Assembly: GCA_002099365.1 (NCBI GenBank)
Contig: MSED01000007.1
Span: 868,001 to 932,000, forward strand
From: Phialophora verrucosa
Taxonomy: Eukaryota; Ascomycota; Eurotiomycetes; Chaetothyriales; Herpotrichiellaceae
Direction of reading: 5' to 3'
DNA length: 64,000 bases
The notes under the pieces were generated by a model. That model saw nothing but the letters and a program-made list of their open reading frames with translations, ran no database searches and was not told the DNA's origin. Position 1 is the stretch's first letter. Each line of letters opens with the position of its first letter. Positions 10,315 through 19,758 of this stretch are shown one piece after another. The translations under genes and the position numbers were made by a program.

Positions 10315-11206
10315 CAATGTCTTGGAAGACTCGTCACGGCAATTTGTGTACGTGCACTACGTGCGCATGGCCCAGGAGTAATTATGATGATAGTTGCTGC
10401 TGCCGCCGAGGCCACCACCGCAGGTACTGATTGATTGATTGATTGATTGATCGGTTCTTCTCTGGAATCGAAACTGGGATTGAATGTCGAGCTTGTCGAG
10501 CTTGTTGGCTGTCAAAGTTGAGTTGATTTGGGACGCGTCGATTACGCGTAATTCGTATGTGCGACTTAATCCACGGAGGATGTTACATAGAAGCAATGTT
10601 GCGTGGAGGTAGGATGGGGATTTGTTGACGATGAGGTTGTCGGGACAACGGTTGCTCATCATGATTGGTTGGACGGCGGGCTCCGTACTTGCGCTGGTGC
10701 TGCCCTTCACACATACACACACACACCTTTCCTACTATATAGACTCAACACAGTACGGAGTACAGCACAGTATAGCTATGTAGGTGATATGACTGTGCAG
10801 TGCCCTACTTAAATCTAGGACACAAAGCGAGCACGATAGATGCCTCATGTATGTATCAAGTCTCGAGTGTCGATATTTACTCGATTCAGACAAATTCATC
10901 CCCCAGGCCTGGCCCATGGTGTACTGTAAGTAAGAAATTCCTCCTGAGTTCTATACAACTGGGGAGACCCCAACGCCACCGCTATGCTAATATCCTATGC
11001 TGTCCTATGCTATGCTATGCTTGCAACAGAACCCGAAATCATGCCGTATATCATGCGTGCCCGCTCAACATCATGCCAGTATTGATTCTGGCGTCGAAGC
11101 GAGCGCTTCATCTGTGCGGTGCAGTCCAATCCACTCACTCCATTCAATCCCATTGACCTGGAACCCGCCAATATCGGGGATCCGACCGTCGCAATGACAG
11201 GCCACC
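10315..11206. other. Intergenic region with microsatellites
   Basis: Lies upstream of the ASPM-like gene and downstream of ERO1. It holds an (ATTG)n run at 10430-10451, a CA-rich run near 10711-10727, and CTATG repeats at about 10992-11022. No gene supported. Confidence 0.6.
10430..10451 (+). repeat. (GATT)n microsatellite
   Basis: Five to six uninterrupted copies of the tetranucleotide GATT in the 5' flank of the ASPM-like gene, about 115 bases upstream of its ATG. Confidence 0.9.
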
Positions 11207-12991
11207 TCACAACTCGTCTCGACTCGGGAAATGAAAGTCCCAACTCCGAGCCGGCACGGGCAATCCGAGCCAATAGTTCCAGAGCCTTTGCAACTCCATG
11301 ACCAGGATGGCGAAGAACTTGAACGGCAGCTCGACCCACGAGCGCAGCACCATTTTATACGTCCTCCACACCAGGTCGAACTCTGCCCGGAATTCATCCG
11401 CAATGGTCGGGCGGCGAGGTTTCGTCTCTGGGTCTTCCCACAGGTCATCCGAGTCGGGCGCCTCGCTGGCAGCGGAGCTCTCGAAAACATCGTCAAAGCC
11501 TTTCACGGGACTCGCACCAACCGCCCTCCGCTGCTCGCGATCCGCCGACAGCTTCTGCGACAGGGGGAGCGGCCCGTTCACATCCAGCACGCTCATGTCG
11601 CCGGTGTTGACGGCGAGGCGGAACTTCTGGATCGCATCAAGGCTGTGGCTGACGCGACCCAGGGTGTTGACCAAGGCCACCAATTCAGTTCGTCTCAGGT
11701 GAGGGTTTTCGCCATTCTTGGTCTCATCGTATTCGAAGAGCACTTTCAGCGCTGCGCCATATCCTGCGGTCTGTACTTTTCCCCAGAGGCGACATTTGTC
11801 GCAGCCCACGCAATCCATCAGCCTGGACACATTGCGGAATCGGTTGCGAAAGTCGTCCTTGAGGTCCATGACCGAGGGGTCTTGGAACATGACGGACTCG
11901 TCAAAGGTGTGCGGCCCAGCCGCCGCCCGGTCCGCCAGTTCCAGCACTTTCTGCTTGGTCTGGAAATCTTGCTCCGTGTCGCCGGAACAGAACGTGTACG
12001 ACTCGAGATGTTTTCGCAGTTTCGCGATCGCGCGCGTGAGGATGGCGTAGTTGAAGTACAGGTTCGAGATGCGCTCGGGGTGCTTGTGCAGGCGTTCCTT
12101 GTAGCAGTCGAGGTTGCGCACCCACTCTCCCGTCGTCTGGTTGAAGTAGTCCCAGCAGATGTGGGTGGAGATGGAGGCGTGCATGCCGCTCACTATGCGG
12201 TAGAAGGCTCGCTGTTCTAGACACTCGTCGTCGAGAGGATACTGGTCGTCCGAGTTGTCCACGTGCTGCCGTCCGTACTCTTGGAAGATGTTCTTCAAAC
12301 TCTCCGCCGCTTGGAGCGGCTTGGGCTTCAAGGACGCGTGCTTCGGCGGCTGCGGTGTGAAGCAATTCTCTTTGTAGATGGCGTCCCACACTTGTTTGGC
12401 CCCCAGGCCTGAGTATCCGGTATATCGTTCCGTGTTGTTCACCAGACTGACGTAGTCCCCCTTCGCGGCTGCGCCCTCGTCCTCGGGCACGCAGTAGTCT
12501 CTCTGATCGCACTCGTCGTCGTCTTCCAGGACGCAGCTCTCGTCGACATTCTCACCCAGTTGGTATTGGAGCGGTCGGTCCTTCGGTCGTTCCCGCTGCT
12601 GGGCCAGTCCCGGGTGTTTCGCTCTCGCCCCCTCGAGTTTGCTCAGCTCTTCGGCCCTCCAAATCAATGGGATATCACTCTCGTCTTCGATCGTTTCGAC
12701 CGCACATGCGCGGTTCCCGCACATGGAATTCTCATCGGTCCAGAAGGGGCACACTTTGTTGTAGAGGTTTAGTCTGTAGTAGGCGAAGAAATCGGTCTTT
12801 TGCGTCAGATCGTCTAACGAAGGATAGAGATCGGCGTTCAGCCGCTCAAGGTCTGAGTACGAAGTACATGCGTCCGTAACGATCGACTCTGGGTCTATGG
12901 CGCATTGTTGGGTTTGGCGGCCCCCGTGGACGCAATGAGGCCAGAGAAGCAAGTAGAAGGCGACGAAGAAATGCGAGGTACTGACCCTCAT
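11207..12991 (-). CDS. ERO1: Endoplasmic reticulum thiol oxidase Ero1
   Basis: A single exon of 594 residues. An N-terminal signal peptide (about 1-23, ending near VHGG) directs it to the ER lumen. The body matches Ero1: CAIDPESIVTDACTSYSDL at the N-terminus, then the shuttle-cysteine region YNKVCPFWTDENSMCGNRAC near 115-135, and the catalytic CxxCxxC motif CVGCDKC near residue 390, which hands electrons from reduced protein disulfide isomerase to FAD and oxygen. The SGLGAKQVWDAIYKENCF and SGMHASISTHICWDYF segments are also typical. The C-terminal 100 residues, with an acidic stretch and a hydrophobic helix rich in W and F, resemble the membrane-association tail of yeast Ero1. Length and motif order agree with the fungal family. 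Ero1 expression usually responds to the unfolded protein response; I did not identify the element here. Confidence 0.97.
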   Translation of the reverse strand: MRVSTSHFFVAFYLLLWPHCVHGGRQTQQCAIDPESIVTDACTSYSDLERLNADLYPSLDDLTQKTDFFAYYRLNLYNKVCPFWTDENSMCGNRACAVETIEDESDIPLIWRAEELSKLEGARAKHPGLAQQRERPKDRPLQYQLGENVDESCVLEDDDECDQRDYCVPEDEGAAAKGDYVSLVNNTERYTGYSGLGAKQVWDAIYKENCFTPQPPKHASLKPKPLQAAESLKNIFQEYGRQHVDNSDDQYPLDDECLEQRAFYRIVSGMHASISTHICWDYFNQTTGEWVRNLDCYKERLHKHPERISNLYFNYAILTRAIAKLRKHLESYTFCSGDTEQDFQTKQKVLELADRAAAGPHTFDESVMFQDPSVMDLKDDFRNRFRNVSRLMDCVGCDKCRLWGKVQTAGYGAALKVLFEYDETKNGENPHLRRTELVALVNTLGRVSHSLDAIQKFRLAVNTGDMSVLDVNGPLPLSQKLSADREQRRAVGASPVKGFDDVFESSAASEAPDSDDLWEDPETKPRRPTIADEFRAEFDLVWRTYKMVLRSWVELPFKFFAILVMELQRLWNYWLGLPVPARSWDFHFPSRDEL

Positions 12992-14615
12992 GTTGGCACA
13001 GGAGACGACTCAATTGACATTCGATTGGGAAAGAGACAATATGTACAAGAGAAGGGACAAAGAAAGCCACGGCAATGCACCTGAGTATTGGTGAGGAGGA
13101 ATGTGGACAGTCTGTTCCTTGACTGCGCCGACAAAGGGTCGCAGATGGCAAAAATAGCGGACACTCTCGTAGTATGACGAAAATCAATCGGCTCCTCGCT
13201 AAACTCGGGGCTTAAACTCGGGGGCGGTCTGAGCGTCGTCCATCGCCAACCAAGTGGCACAGTGGGTACCAAGCAGTGAATATTGCACTGTCAGACAGCC
13301 GCGAATACTTCAGAAAGAGGCTGACTGTCTCACTAATGCCAACTAATCAGGCCACGCTTCTTCTATATCACTGCTCTTGATACGTACAGCGTAGATGGAG
13401 GTCACCAGATGGTGGCCCAAGCGTTCAACACTGAGAGTCAACAGCACACAATAGGTATTGGCAGCAGTCTGCCCCTCCACAGAGACCATGCCACCGATGC
13501 GATGACGGGAGCCCGTACCGAATACTCTGTGTGTCTGTACAGCACTGCACAATTCGTTCTCGGCAGCACTATGAAGATGCTCGGGAATCTCGTGTCGTAT
13601 CCTACCCGAGCTCGATCTTCGAGGTTTTCTCTCGCATCACTCGCTTGGTATCCTTTCAACACGAAACCCTGCGCTCTCGAGTTCTCCAGCGAGTTCCTTA
13701 CACATCATGCCCTGAATGTATGTCTCGCCCAAGAAGATGCGTCCATTTGGCAATTGCCTGAGAACGATAGGGGCCGAGTGGCCAATCAGCAGCCATACCT
13801 CATCATTCGCTTTGACAGACGACTATCCAATCCCGAGACCTCTATCTCGTAGTGTGCCAGAGTACAATTGCTTGAATAGCCGAGCCACCATCTTGTCACA
13901 GACTCCTGTTCGACCAGCATTATCCACGGAAAGACATCCACCGCGGGATCAGTTCTACCTGCCCTTGAGGGTGCTAAATCGCTCGACCGAGATGTCAACC
14001 CAGCCTGACCCGCTCGGGTTGCCAGAGATTCGAATAACACCAGGTGAGCGCGAAAGACGTCAAAGCTGACGACTAAGTCCTGGACGCAGACATGGTGGTA
14101 CAGTAGAAAGGGCGAGTTCTGGGCTCCAAGCGGCACAATTTGCCGATGACATGTTATTATAGTGCGCGTGCTTTTTATCACCAAACACGGAGTCTCCCAA
14201 CGCATGTCCAATTGACAACTCAAACTGACAGCGGTCGAAATGAAAGTAGAACATCTGGACGATAAATTCGGCAAGGAAAACCGCTGTAACGGACAGAGCA
14301 GGTTTATGATCCACGAAGTTCTCCATGGAGAGTAGCCTTCAGAGCATTTTCACTCTCGCAGTCCTGTTTGTGAGTCAGCTCATCCTGCCACGGAGAGGGC
14401 TACCGGTTGACTCACTTGGCATCTGGCCTCTGGGAGTCTTCTTGTATGCTTTCAGTGGTCAATTAATGAGCTCGCTGGCTCAGCACATTGGGTGAGGATG
14501 GAACCTTCGAAGGTTTCTTCGCCTATTCTCATCCTCATGAGCGCCATGTCGTGCGGTCTGCCCAAGCATTTTCGCGCTAAGAGGGCTCCAAAAAGTTCGC
14601 ATCAGGTCCGATGGC
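12992..14615. other. 1.6-kb intergenic region, no supported gene
   Basis: Upstream of ERO1 and downstream of VPS62. Frames of 70 to 160 codons occur on both strands but overlap each other, lack recognisable domains and show no consistent splice structure. Confidence 0.5.
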
Positions 14616-15917
14616 TTATGCTTCATCGTCGCCATCCGCTCTCTCAGGATCGAGGAGCCGGAGTTGAACCTCCGAGGTATCTTCCTTCGTCCGCCGCTTC
14701 TTCCTGGTCAGACTCCACGCCTTCACTGCCGGTCGCACGGCCCTCACCGTGAACACACACGCAGCAATGATTGCGGCTAGGGCAACCAAGAGGGAGACGA
14801 CAACTACCCAGGGATTGACGCCCTTCAAGCAGCAACCATACCATCCCATATACCAGTGCACCAAGGTCTTTATGATGTTGGGCTTCTCCTTGACGTCGGG
14901 CAACAGTCCTCTCCGCACGAGATGCTTGAACTTAGGGCCATTAGGGCCACCATCGAACTTCTTGAGGCCAAAGTACGGGACTGTTTGTTGGCGAGGATCC
15001 GAGTCCGGGTACTGCTGGTCGCCCCAGTTTCCATTGAAGTAGAGCCAGTCGGTGGGTGCGGTGCCTGGCTGGGCAGCAGTAAAAGTCTCGCTTGCCGGGT
15101 CGTAAGTGTAGAAGTAGGCAAGCTTGACGGGATCCCAGAGCCGGCCCTGATCCGCAATGTCTATGAGCGCCTCGTCGTGTATGTGGCTGCCTTCCGACGG
15201 ATAGTTTGCGTGCGATCCTCGAGCACTAAAGACAACGGGCCGGTCACCCCGTTTCGACAGACACGACTCGTCATCCCAGGCACACATCTCGCCGCTGCTA
15301 TGATGGCTGAAGTAGATCCCGACAGGCTTGTCGTCGATGAAGCGCACCATGTTGTGTTCCCAGTCACCTAGGTGGTTTCCGAAATGATCGCCCGGCTTGC
15401 TGTCCGGGAACAGCCTGTTCAGCGGCGGCACCACCTGCGAGATATCCCCGCCTTCGTTCCAAGAATAGAAGTAGAAATAGAACACGTCAAGGACAACCTG
15501 CTTACTCGGGATCTCATGCTCCACAGCGACAACGGCGCATGCTGTTGAATTGTGCAGAGCTCCGTCGTCATCCGGCGTCTCTCCCAGAACCCAGTCCGGA
15601 AACGTGGTGACATCGTCGACCGCTGTGAGGAAGACGTCTGTGCCATCTTTGCCGTATCCGTTCAAGAGCGATAGGTTGTCGAGATCCAATCGCGGCAGGG
15701 CGTCCGCGATCCGGTGGAAGTCGATCCTGGGAGTCGTGCGCAGAACATGCTCCTTGATGTCGCTGGGCATAAATCGATCGTCTGAATGCAGCCAGATCAG
15801 CGGGGCATTATCGACGGCATATTGGGCGACCTTGGAGCTCAGCACAAGGTGCAGAAGACTGCAGAGGACAATGAACGGGAAGTACAAATGCCTCGGCAGC
15901 TCCGGCGGGCCGGCCAT
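14616..15917 (-). CDS. VPS62: Vacuolar protein sorting protein Vps62-like
   Basis: A single exon of 433 residues starting at the ATG at 15917. A hydrophobic N-terminal segment (about 12-32, YFPFIVLCSLLHLVLS) is a signal peptide or anchor. The central domain holds the hallmarks of Vps62/DUF946 proteins: APLIWLHSDDRFMPSDI, DVFYFYFYSWNEGG, HLGDWEHNMVRF and VVFSARGSHANYP. A single transmembrane helix lies near residues 367-390 (VVVVSLLVALAAIIAACVF), followed by a short basic and acidic cytoplasmic tail. The yeast protein is needed for normal cytosol-to-vacuole targeting of some enzymes, but its biochemistry is unknown. Some plant-pathogen relatives are secreted; here the C-terminal membrane helix argues for a membrane protein. 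Confidence 0.92.
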   Translation of the reverse strand: MAGPPELPRHLYFPFIVLCSLLHLVLSSKVAQYAVDNAPLIWLHSDDRFMPSDIKEHVLRTTPRIDFHRIADALPRLDLDNLSLLNGYGKDGTDVFLTAVDDVTTFPDWVLGETPDDDGALHNSTACAVVAVEHEIPSKQVVLDVFYFYFYSWNEGGDISQVVPPLNRLFPDSKPGDHFGNHLGDWEHNMVRFIDDKPVGIYFSHHSSGEMCAWDDESCLSKRGDRPVVFSARGSHANYPSEGSHIHDEALIDIADQGRLWDPVKLAYFYTYDPASETFTAAQPGTAPTDWLYFNGNWGDQQYPDSDPRQQTVPYFGLKKFDGGPNGPKFKHLVRRGLLPDVKEKPNIIKTLVHWYMGWYGCCLKGVNPWVVVVSLLVALAAIIAACVFTVRAVRPAVKAWSLTRKKRRTKEDTSEVQLRLLDPERADGDDEA

Positions 15918-16556
15918 AACAACGCCGTTCTCTTCCCTCGTGATGGCCCTTCACGACAGTGATATTCTGGCCCCGACGACAGATCAGGCCAACGCAGCAC
16001 GTCGGAAGGATGTCTATCAGTGTCGAGGTGAGAGGAGGAAGTGTAGAGGCCACGAGAGGCCAAGCGTCAGCAACAATAGAAACGCGCTAAGAGCCGAGAT
16101 TACCGGAGTCGTACAGTAATACTCAGCCTGATTGGCGGTGTTCGCAAACTCAGCTTCGTAGAGACAGCCTTGAGGGCTGCTGCCATGGCATAACCCAATC
16201 TTAACCGTCAAGTAAAAGCATCCAAGCATCGACGTTATCCGAGTCGCGCGCCGTACCTAATGTTTGTCGATTTCTGTCCTGCCCGACATATAAAAGCCCA
16301 AAAGGAGCTCAATCCTGGCCAACGATCTCCTAACACCTTCTTCTCCAAGCCCTGGCATAAAGCCGAAGACATGATGAAAAAGGACTGCTTAGACACCTGT
16401 TTCCCCAGAAAATCAAGGCGTCAGTCATCTGTTCCAACGCTGAGGAGGTCAGGGTTGGGGGACAGTGATCAACCATACCTTTGCCATGGACAACCCGTGA
16501 GACTGCATGTGAACTCTCACTTGAGGCATGGGGAGGTGAGATGAGGTGGTTGTCGA
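15918..16556. other. 5' flank of VPS62 with a plus-strand TATA-like site
   Basis: A TATAAAAG element at 16289-16296 faces rightward, toward the repeat island, where I found no plus-strand gene for it to serve. No coding region is supported. Confidence 0.4.
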
Positions 16557-16700
16557 GGCTCATAACCTGACTTTTGTTTGTTTAGGCTCATAACCTGTCA
16601 TTGCTTGGGCTCATAACCTGTCGTTGCTTGGGCTCATAACCTGTCGTTGCTTGGGCTCATAACCTATTTTGCTTTCAGGCTCATAACCTGGTGTTATCTT
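16557..16700 (+). repeat. 23-bp minisatellite (GGCTCATAACCTG unit)
   Basis: The word GGCTCATAACCTG recurs at 16585, 16608, 16631 and 16654 (exact 23-base spacing), at 16678 (24 bases), and in a diverged first copy near 16557. The rest of the unit reads TCGTTGCTTG. The minus strand is open through the array in the frame that reads Y-E-P-K-Q-R-Q-V-M-S-P-S-N-D repeats, but 23 is not a multiple of 3, so the phase rotates and coding is unlikely. Confidence 0.95.
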
Positions 16701-16702
16701 GC

Positions 16703-16830
16703 GGAGGTTCTTGTGTGGACTCCGCAGTATTTTGGGAGGTTCTTGTGTAGACTCCGCAACATTGACGGAGGTTCTTGTGTGGACTCCGCAGTATTGAAGG
16801 AGGTTCTTGTGTTGACTCCTTAGTGTTTTT
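16703..16830 (+). repeat. 32-bp minisatellite (GGAGGTTCTTGTGTGGACTC unit)
   Basis: Four adjacent units begin at 16703, 16735, 16767 and 16799 with exact 32-base spacing; each has GGAGGTTCTTGTGT then GACTCC then a variable tail. A weaker fifth echo, GAGGTGTTCTTGTGGGAAC, lies at about 16878. The array abuts the 23-bp minisatellite. Confidence 0.95.
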
Positions 16831-17051
16831 ATTTTCGATGTGACTGCACCGGCCTTCTTTTGAGGCGGCGATGGTGAGAGGTGTTCTTGTGGGAACCTCC
16901 ACATGAGCGTCCATTTGCTCCTTCATTCAGATTCCATCAAGTAATCATTGCTTTGTGTCATTATGCCTTGCTTTTGTACATTGCCATTCATTCATCATTC
17001 ATCATTCGTAGGTCGCGTAAATCTTAGAGTTCTCGTGAGGGCCGTCGCCGG

Positions 17052-17187
17052 GAGGTGCGTTGTGGGAGCGCACCTCACAGAGGCGGCGGCAAGTCGCTCA
17101 TTGGCAACAGGAGGGCGTTTAGTTGGCAGATAGGCGCAAGCTATTTCTGATGAGCTTGCGGGAGGTGGTTGCTGCCCGAGCGGCAGC
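17052..17187. repeat. Two isolated hairpins at the edge of the palindrome array
   Basis: GAGGTGCG (17052-17059) pairs with CGCACCTC (17069-17076). GCTGCC (17171-17176) pairs with GGCAGC (17182-17187). They share the GGTGC/GCACC core or GC-rich style of the main array that starts at 17315 but are not in its 54-base register. Confidence 0.7.
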
Positions 17188-17314
17188 AGGCTGCTCGCTG
17201 CAGCAAGAGGATGATTGTTTGTTGGTTGTATGGCACTATTTGAATGCCGTGCCCGATGAGCATTTTTCCTGTAGTGGAGGAAATCTGGGATGGTTGCTTT
17301 GGTTTGGTGGCATA

Positions 17315-17765
17315 TGCCTCTCGGAGGTAATTGAGAGGCACCGCCGTCGAAGTTTGCAGTAGTTTGGGGGGCAGCGCCGGAGAAAGCTGGCTGCTGCCCC
17401 CCAGAGGTGCTTAAAAGCACAGCAGTCGTGGTTGGCTTTGGTAGGGAGGTGCCCCCAGAGGGAATTTTGGGGGCACCTCCATTTGGTTGTTTTGGTGGGC
17501 TGGTGCCTCTCAAGTTAGTTGAGAGGCACCGCCAGCGAGTTGGAGTTTGGTAGGCGGTGCACCCGAAAGTTGTTTGGGGGCACCGCTAATGTGTGGATTT
17601 AGCGGGCAGGTGCCTCTCTTAAGGTAGGTAAGAGGCACCCGCCGCGGTGTTGGATTTAGTGGGCGGTGCCCCCAGAAGATTTGGAGGGGCACCACCGCAA
17701 GGTCGAAATAGGTGCCGCTGCCCCCTAGAGTGAGTTGATCTTTGGTCACGCTAGGAGGCAGCGGC
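17315..17765. repeat. Tandem array of perfect hairpins, 54-bp period, two alternating stem types
   Basis: Inverted repeats, arms given as coordinates: 17315-17322 with 17333-17340; 17366-17375 with 17393-17402 (10 bp perfect); 17445-17457 with 17468-17480 (13 bp perfect); 17502-17513 with 17519-17530 (12 bp perfect); 17554-17564 with 17576-17586 (10 of 11); 17609-17617 with 17631-17639; 17665-17672 with 17686-17693; 17714-17722 with 17757-17765. Centres from the third to the seventh fall at about 17462, 17516, 17570, 17624 and 17679, a near-perfect 54-base period. Stems alternate between GGTGCCCCC type and GGTGCCTCTC type, so the true unit is about 108 bases. A small palindrome GTGCTTAAAAGCAC sits at 17407-17420. 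No coding role is evident. Confidence 0.9.
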
Positions 17766-17909
17766 TCGTTGTGGCAGTAGCCTTTGTGGAAGGAGCGAGG
17801 CGCTCAATTGAGTGCCTCTAGCTCCGTGTGGTTGAGTTTGAACCATGTGAATGTGTTGTTGGATGTAGATTGCACAATTGGTACTCACAGTACCTAGGTA
17901 AATGTAGAT

Positions 17910-18300
17910 TGCATTCGTAGATGGCGCCCTCCCAAGCACCAAGAAGCGAACGTTGAAGGATGCAGCAGATGATCCTCAGGCATCTGTCCAGGTAGGTTGC
18001 ACTGAGTAAATTTCAGTGGAATAGATCGTTCAGATGGTGATCTCCCAAGCACCAGTTGAACGAGTGAGGGTAAGTTGATGGTGTCTCTCAGCACCGTAAA
18101 TAGTAGTAGATGGTAGTGGTAAATGGTGTCCTCTCAAACACCATGTAGACGAGTGTCATTTTAGATTGATGTCTGCCGATGGTGTCCTCTCAAGCACCAT
18201 GTAGACAAGTGTGATTGCAGAATGATACATGCCAACGGTGATCTCCCAAGTACCGTCGACAGTATATGTGGCGATAGCCGACGACATCCTCCCGAGGACC
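17910..18300. repeat. Degenerate tandem stem-loop repeats, about 56-bp period
   Basis: A GGTG...(C)TC(C/T)CAAG...CACC module recurs at 18035-18054, 18080-18095, 18123-18144, 18179-18200 and 18235-18256, with weaker copies near 17920-17935 and 18280-18300. The last three centres are 56 bases apart. Stems differ but still pair: ATGGTGT/ACACCAT, ATGGTG/CACCAT, ACGGT/ACCGT. Units also share GTAGACGAGTG-like flanks. It continues the palindrome array at 17315-17765 after a 150-base gap. Confidence 0.75.
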
Positions 18301-18456
18301 AATTGCTTGTCATGTGGTCATTGTCGCTAGAGGTTGCGTGGTTGCCAAAAGTTGACTGGTGCACTGCCAGCAAAGGGAATGACAGTATCCGAATCCCCCG
18401 AGGGGACCGGTAGAGGCCAATCCCAGTGCCAAACAGTGCACTGTTGAGTTTGTCCA

Positions 18457-19040
18457 GGGTGCCCGCAAAGCCAGGAAGCCCGCTGGAATTGTAAGATTGT
18501 TGGCTGGCCATTCTGATCACCACCGGTGTTGTATGACTGATTGACTTGCATACGCACGGCGATTGCAGGACGAGTGGCGAGTCAGCCTGATGTGTGTACC
18601 CGGGGTGCCCGCCTGGCTGGGACGCTCGCCGGGGTTGTCTGTATTCAAAGTCCAGGGTGCCCGCCTGGCTGGGAAGCTCGCTGGAATTGTCTGGTTGTTG
18701 GCTGGCCATTCTGACCCCCACCGGTGTTGTATGGCTGATTGACTTGCATACTCACGGCGATTGCAGGATGAATGGCGAGACAGCCGAATGTGTATACCCA
18801 GGGTGCCCGCCTAGCTGGGACGCTCTCTGGGATTGACTAGATTTGAACTCGGGGTGCCCGCCTGGCTGGGACGCTCGCCAAGATTGTCTCTGTGCTAGCT
18901 GGCCATCCTCTCCCCACCAATATTGCATCGCGGCATGCTCATGGTGATTACAGGATTGGAAGGCGGCCGTCCGATCCCCGCCTGCATCGTATGTGGCAAC
19001 ACGCATCATACTTAGGGCGATTGCAGGATCGGGACGGTTT
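18457..19040 (+). repeat. 198-bp tandem repeat, about three copies
   Basis: GGGTGCCCGC occurs at 18457, 18655 and 18852 and a second internal copy at 18602 and 18801, giving spacings of 198, 197 and 199 bases. ACCGGTGTTGTATG at 18522 and 18720 and GGCGATTGCAGG at about 18557 and 18754 keep the same register; the third copy decays after about 18960. The minus strand is open across much of two units (18161-18721) but the unit has no recognisable protein. Confidence 0.9.
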
Positions 19041-19077
19041 ATCAGCTTGGTCCGTAGACCACTGCAAAAAGCAGAAA

Positions 19078-19135
19078 TGAGGGGGGAGAGAGGAGAGGAA
19101 GAGAGAGAGAAGAGAAGAGAGAGGAGGGTTGAGTG
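19078..19135 (+). repeat. Purine-only tract
   Basis: From 19078 to about 19130 the plus strand is almost exclusively G and A (GAGAGAGGAGAGG-type). It could form triplex or R-loop structures; no further function is evident. Confidence 0.8.
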
Positions 19136-19275
19136 TGTGTACCGGAAGAAAGCAGTGCCGAAAACAATACCATGCTTGCCATTGGGCCCTCAAGGACACC
19201 CCAGGCCGTTCCAAATGACAGTACTAGCACCTGGGGACCTGTATTGAAGCTTACTGGCGAAGCAGAGGGTTTGAT

Positions 19276-19758
19276 TTAGCGGCAGCGATAGACAGTCCGA
19301 TCCCGACCAGGGTGTCGACGGCACCCTGGCCAGCACCGGTTGGCTCGCTCGTCGTACACGCTTCCGCAAGCCTCCCGAACGACACCGTCGGCCTTGTCAA
19401 TGGCCTTCGGGTCGACGAGGTTGGCTGCGAAGCAGACTTGCTGCCATCGCTGCTTCACCTTCCCGCCGGCAAGACGAAAGCGCCAGATCTTGCGCTCGCC
19501 TTGCACCGGAGGAGGCGCCTGTCACAACAGGTTAGAGACAGAATAAGGAAGAGGGGGCGTGATACTCACCGGCACACAACACCCACAGTCCGGTGGGCAT
19601 TCCGCTCCATCTTCCTCCTAGGAAGACGGGGACGGACGCCACTCGAAGCTCGCCTCCGTCTCGGCGGCGAAGTCGTTCCCATACCCCCGCTGGGTGATGC
19701 GGCGGTAGAGGGTTCTGAGGGGGTGAGGGATGAGGAGACGAGCCACCTTGGAAGGCAT
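19276..19758 (-). pseudogene. Small cysteine-rich gene with an in-frame TAG, possibly a pseudogene
   Basis: A 51-nt intron with clean ends (19569 down to 19519, GTGAGT donor, GACAG acceptor) joins two same-frame segments. Exon 1 starts at the ATG at 19758 (MPSKVARLLIPHPLRTL) and exon 2 (from 19518) encodes about 80 residues containing KIWRFRLAGGKVKQRW, NLVDPKAIDKADG, ACGSVYDERANRCWPGCR, and ends with TAG or TGA near 19276. Across the junction the frame reads ECPPDCGCCVPAPPPVQ. One codon breaks it: a TAG at 19620-19618, ten codons after YGNDFAAETEASFEW. That TAG could be a CAG-to-TAG mutation, or the acceptor of a further intron (CTTCCTAG, donor GTATGG at 19684) that would shift the frame. No family recognised. 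The residues and cysteine pairing look protein-like. Confidence 0.4.

Noticed and set aside
11231..12220. 329-codon plus-strand frame
   Set aside because: Antisense to ERO1, which has unambiguous catalytic motifs on the minus strand.
16995..17513. 172-codon minus-strand frame
   Set aside because: Lies in hairpin repeats whose palindromes lack stops; no domain, composition follows the repeat.
18161..18721. 186-codon minus-strand frame in the 198-bp repeat
   Set aside because: Repeat-generated; differing repeat copies break it and no signal or family is visible.
16557..19040. Repeat-induced point mutation of the repeat island
   Set aside because: The arrays stay GC-rich and near-identical with no visible excess of TA steps, so RIP is not apparent; a TpA/ApT index would be the decisive test.
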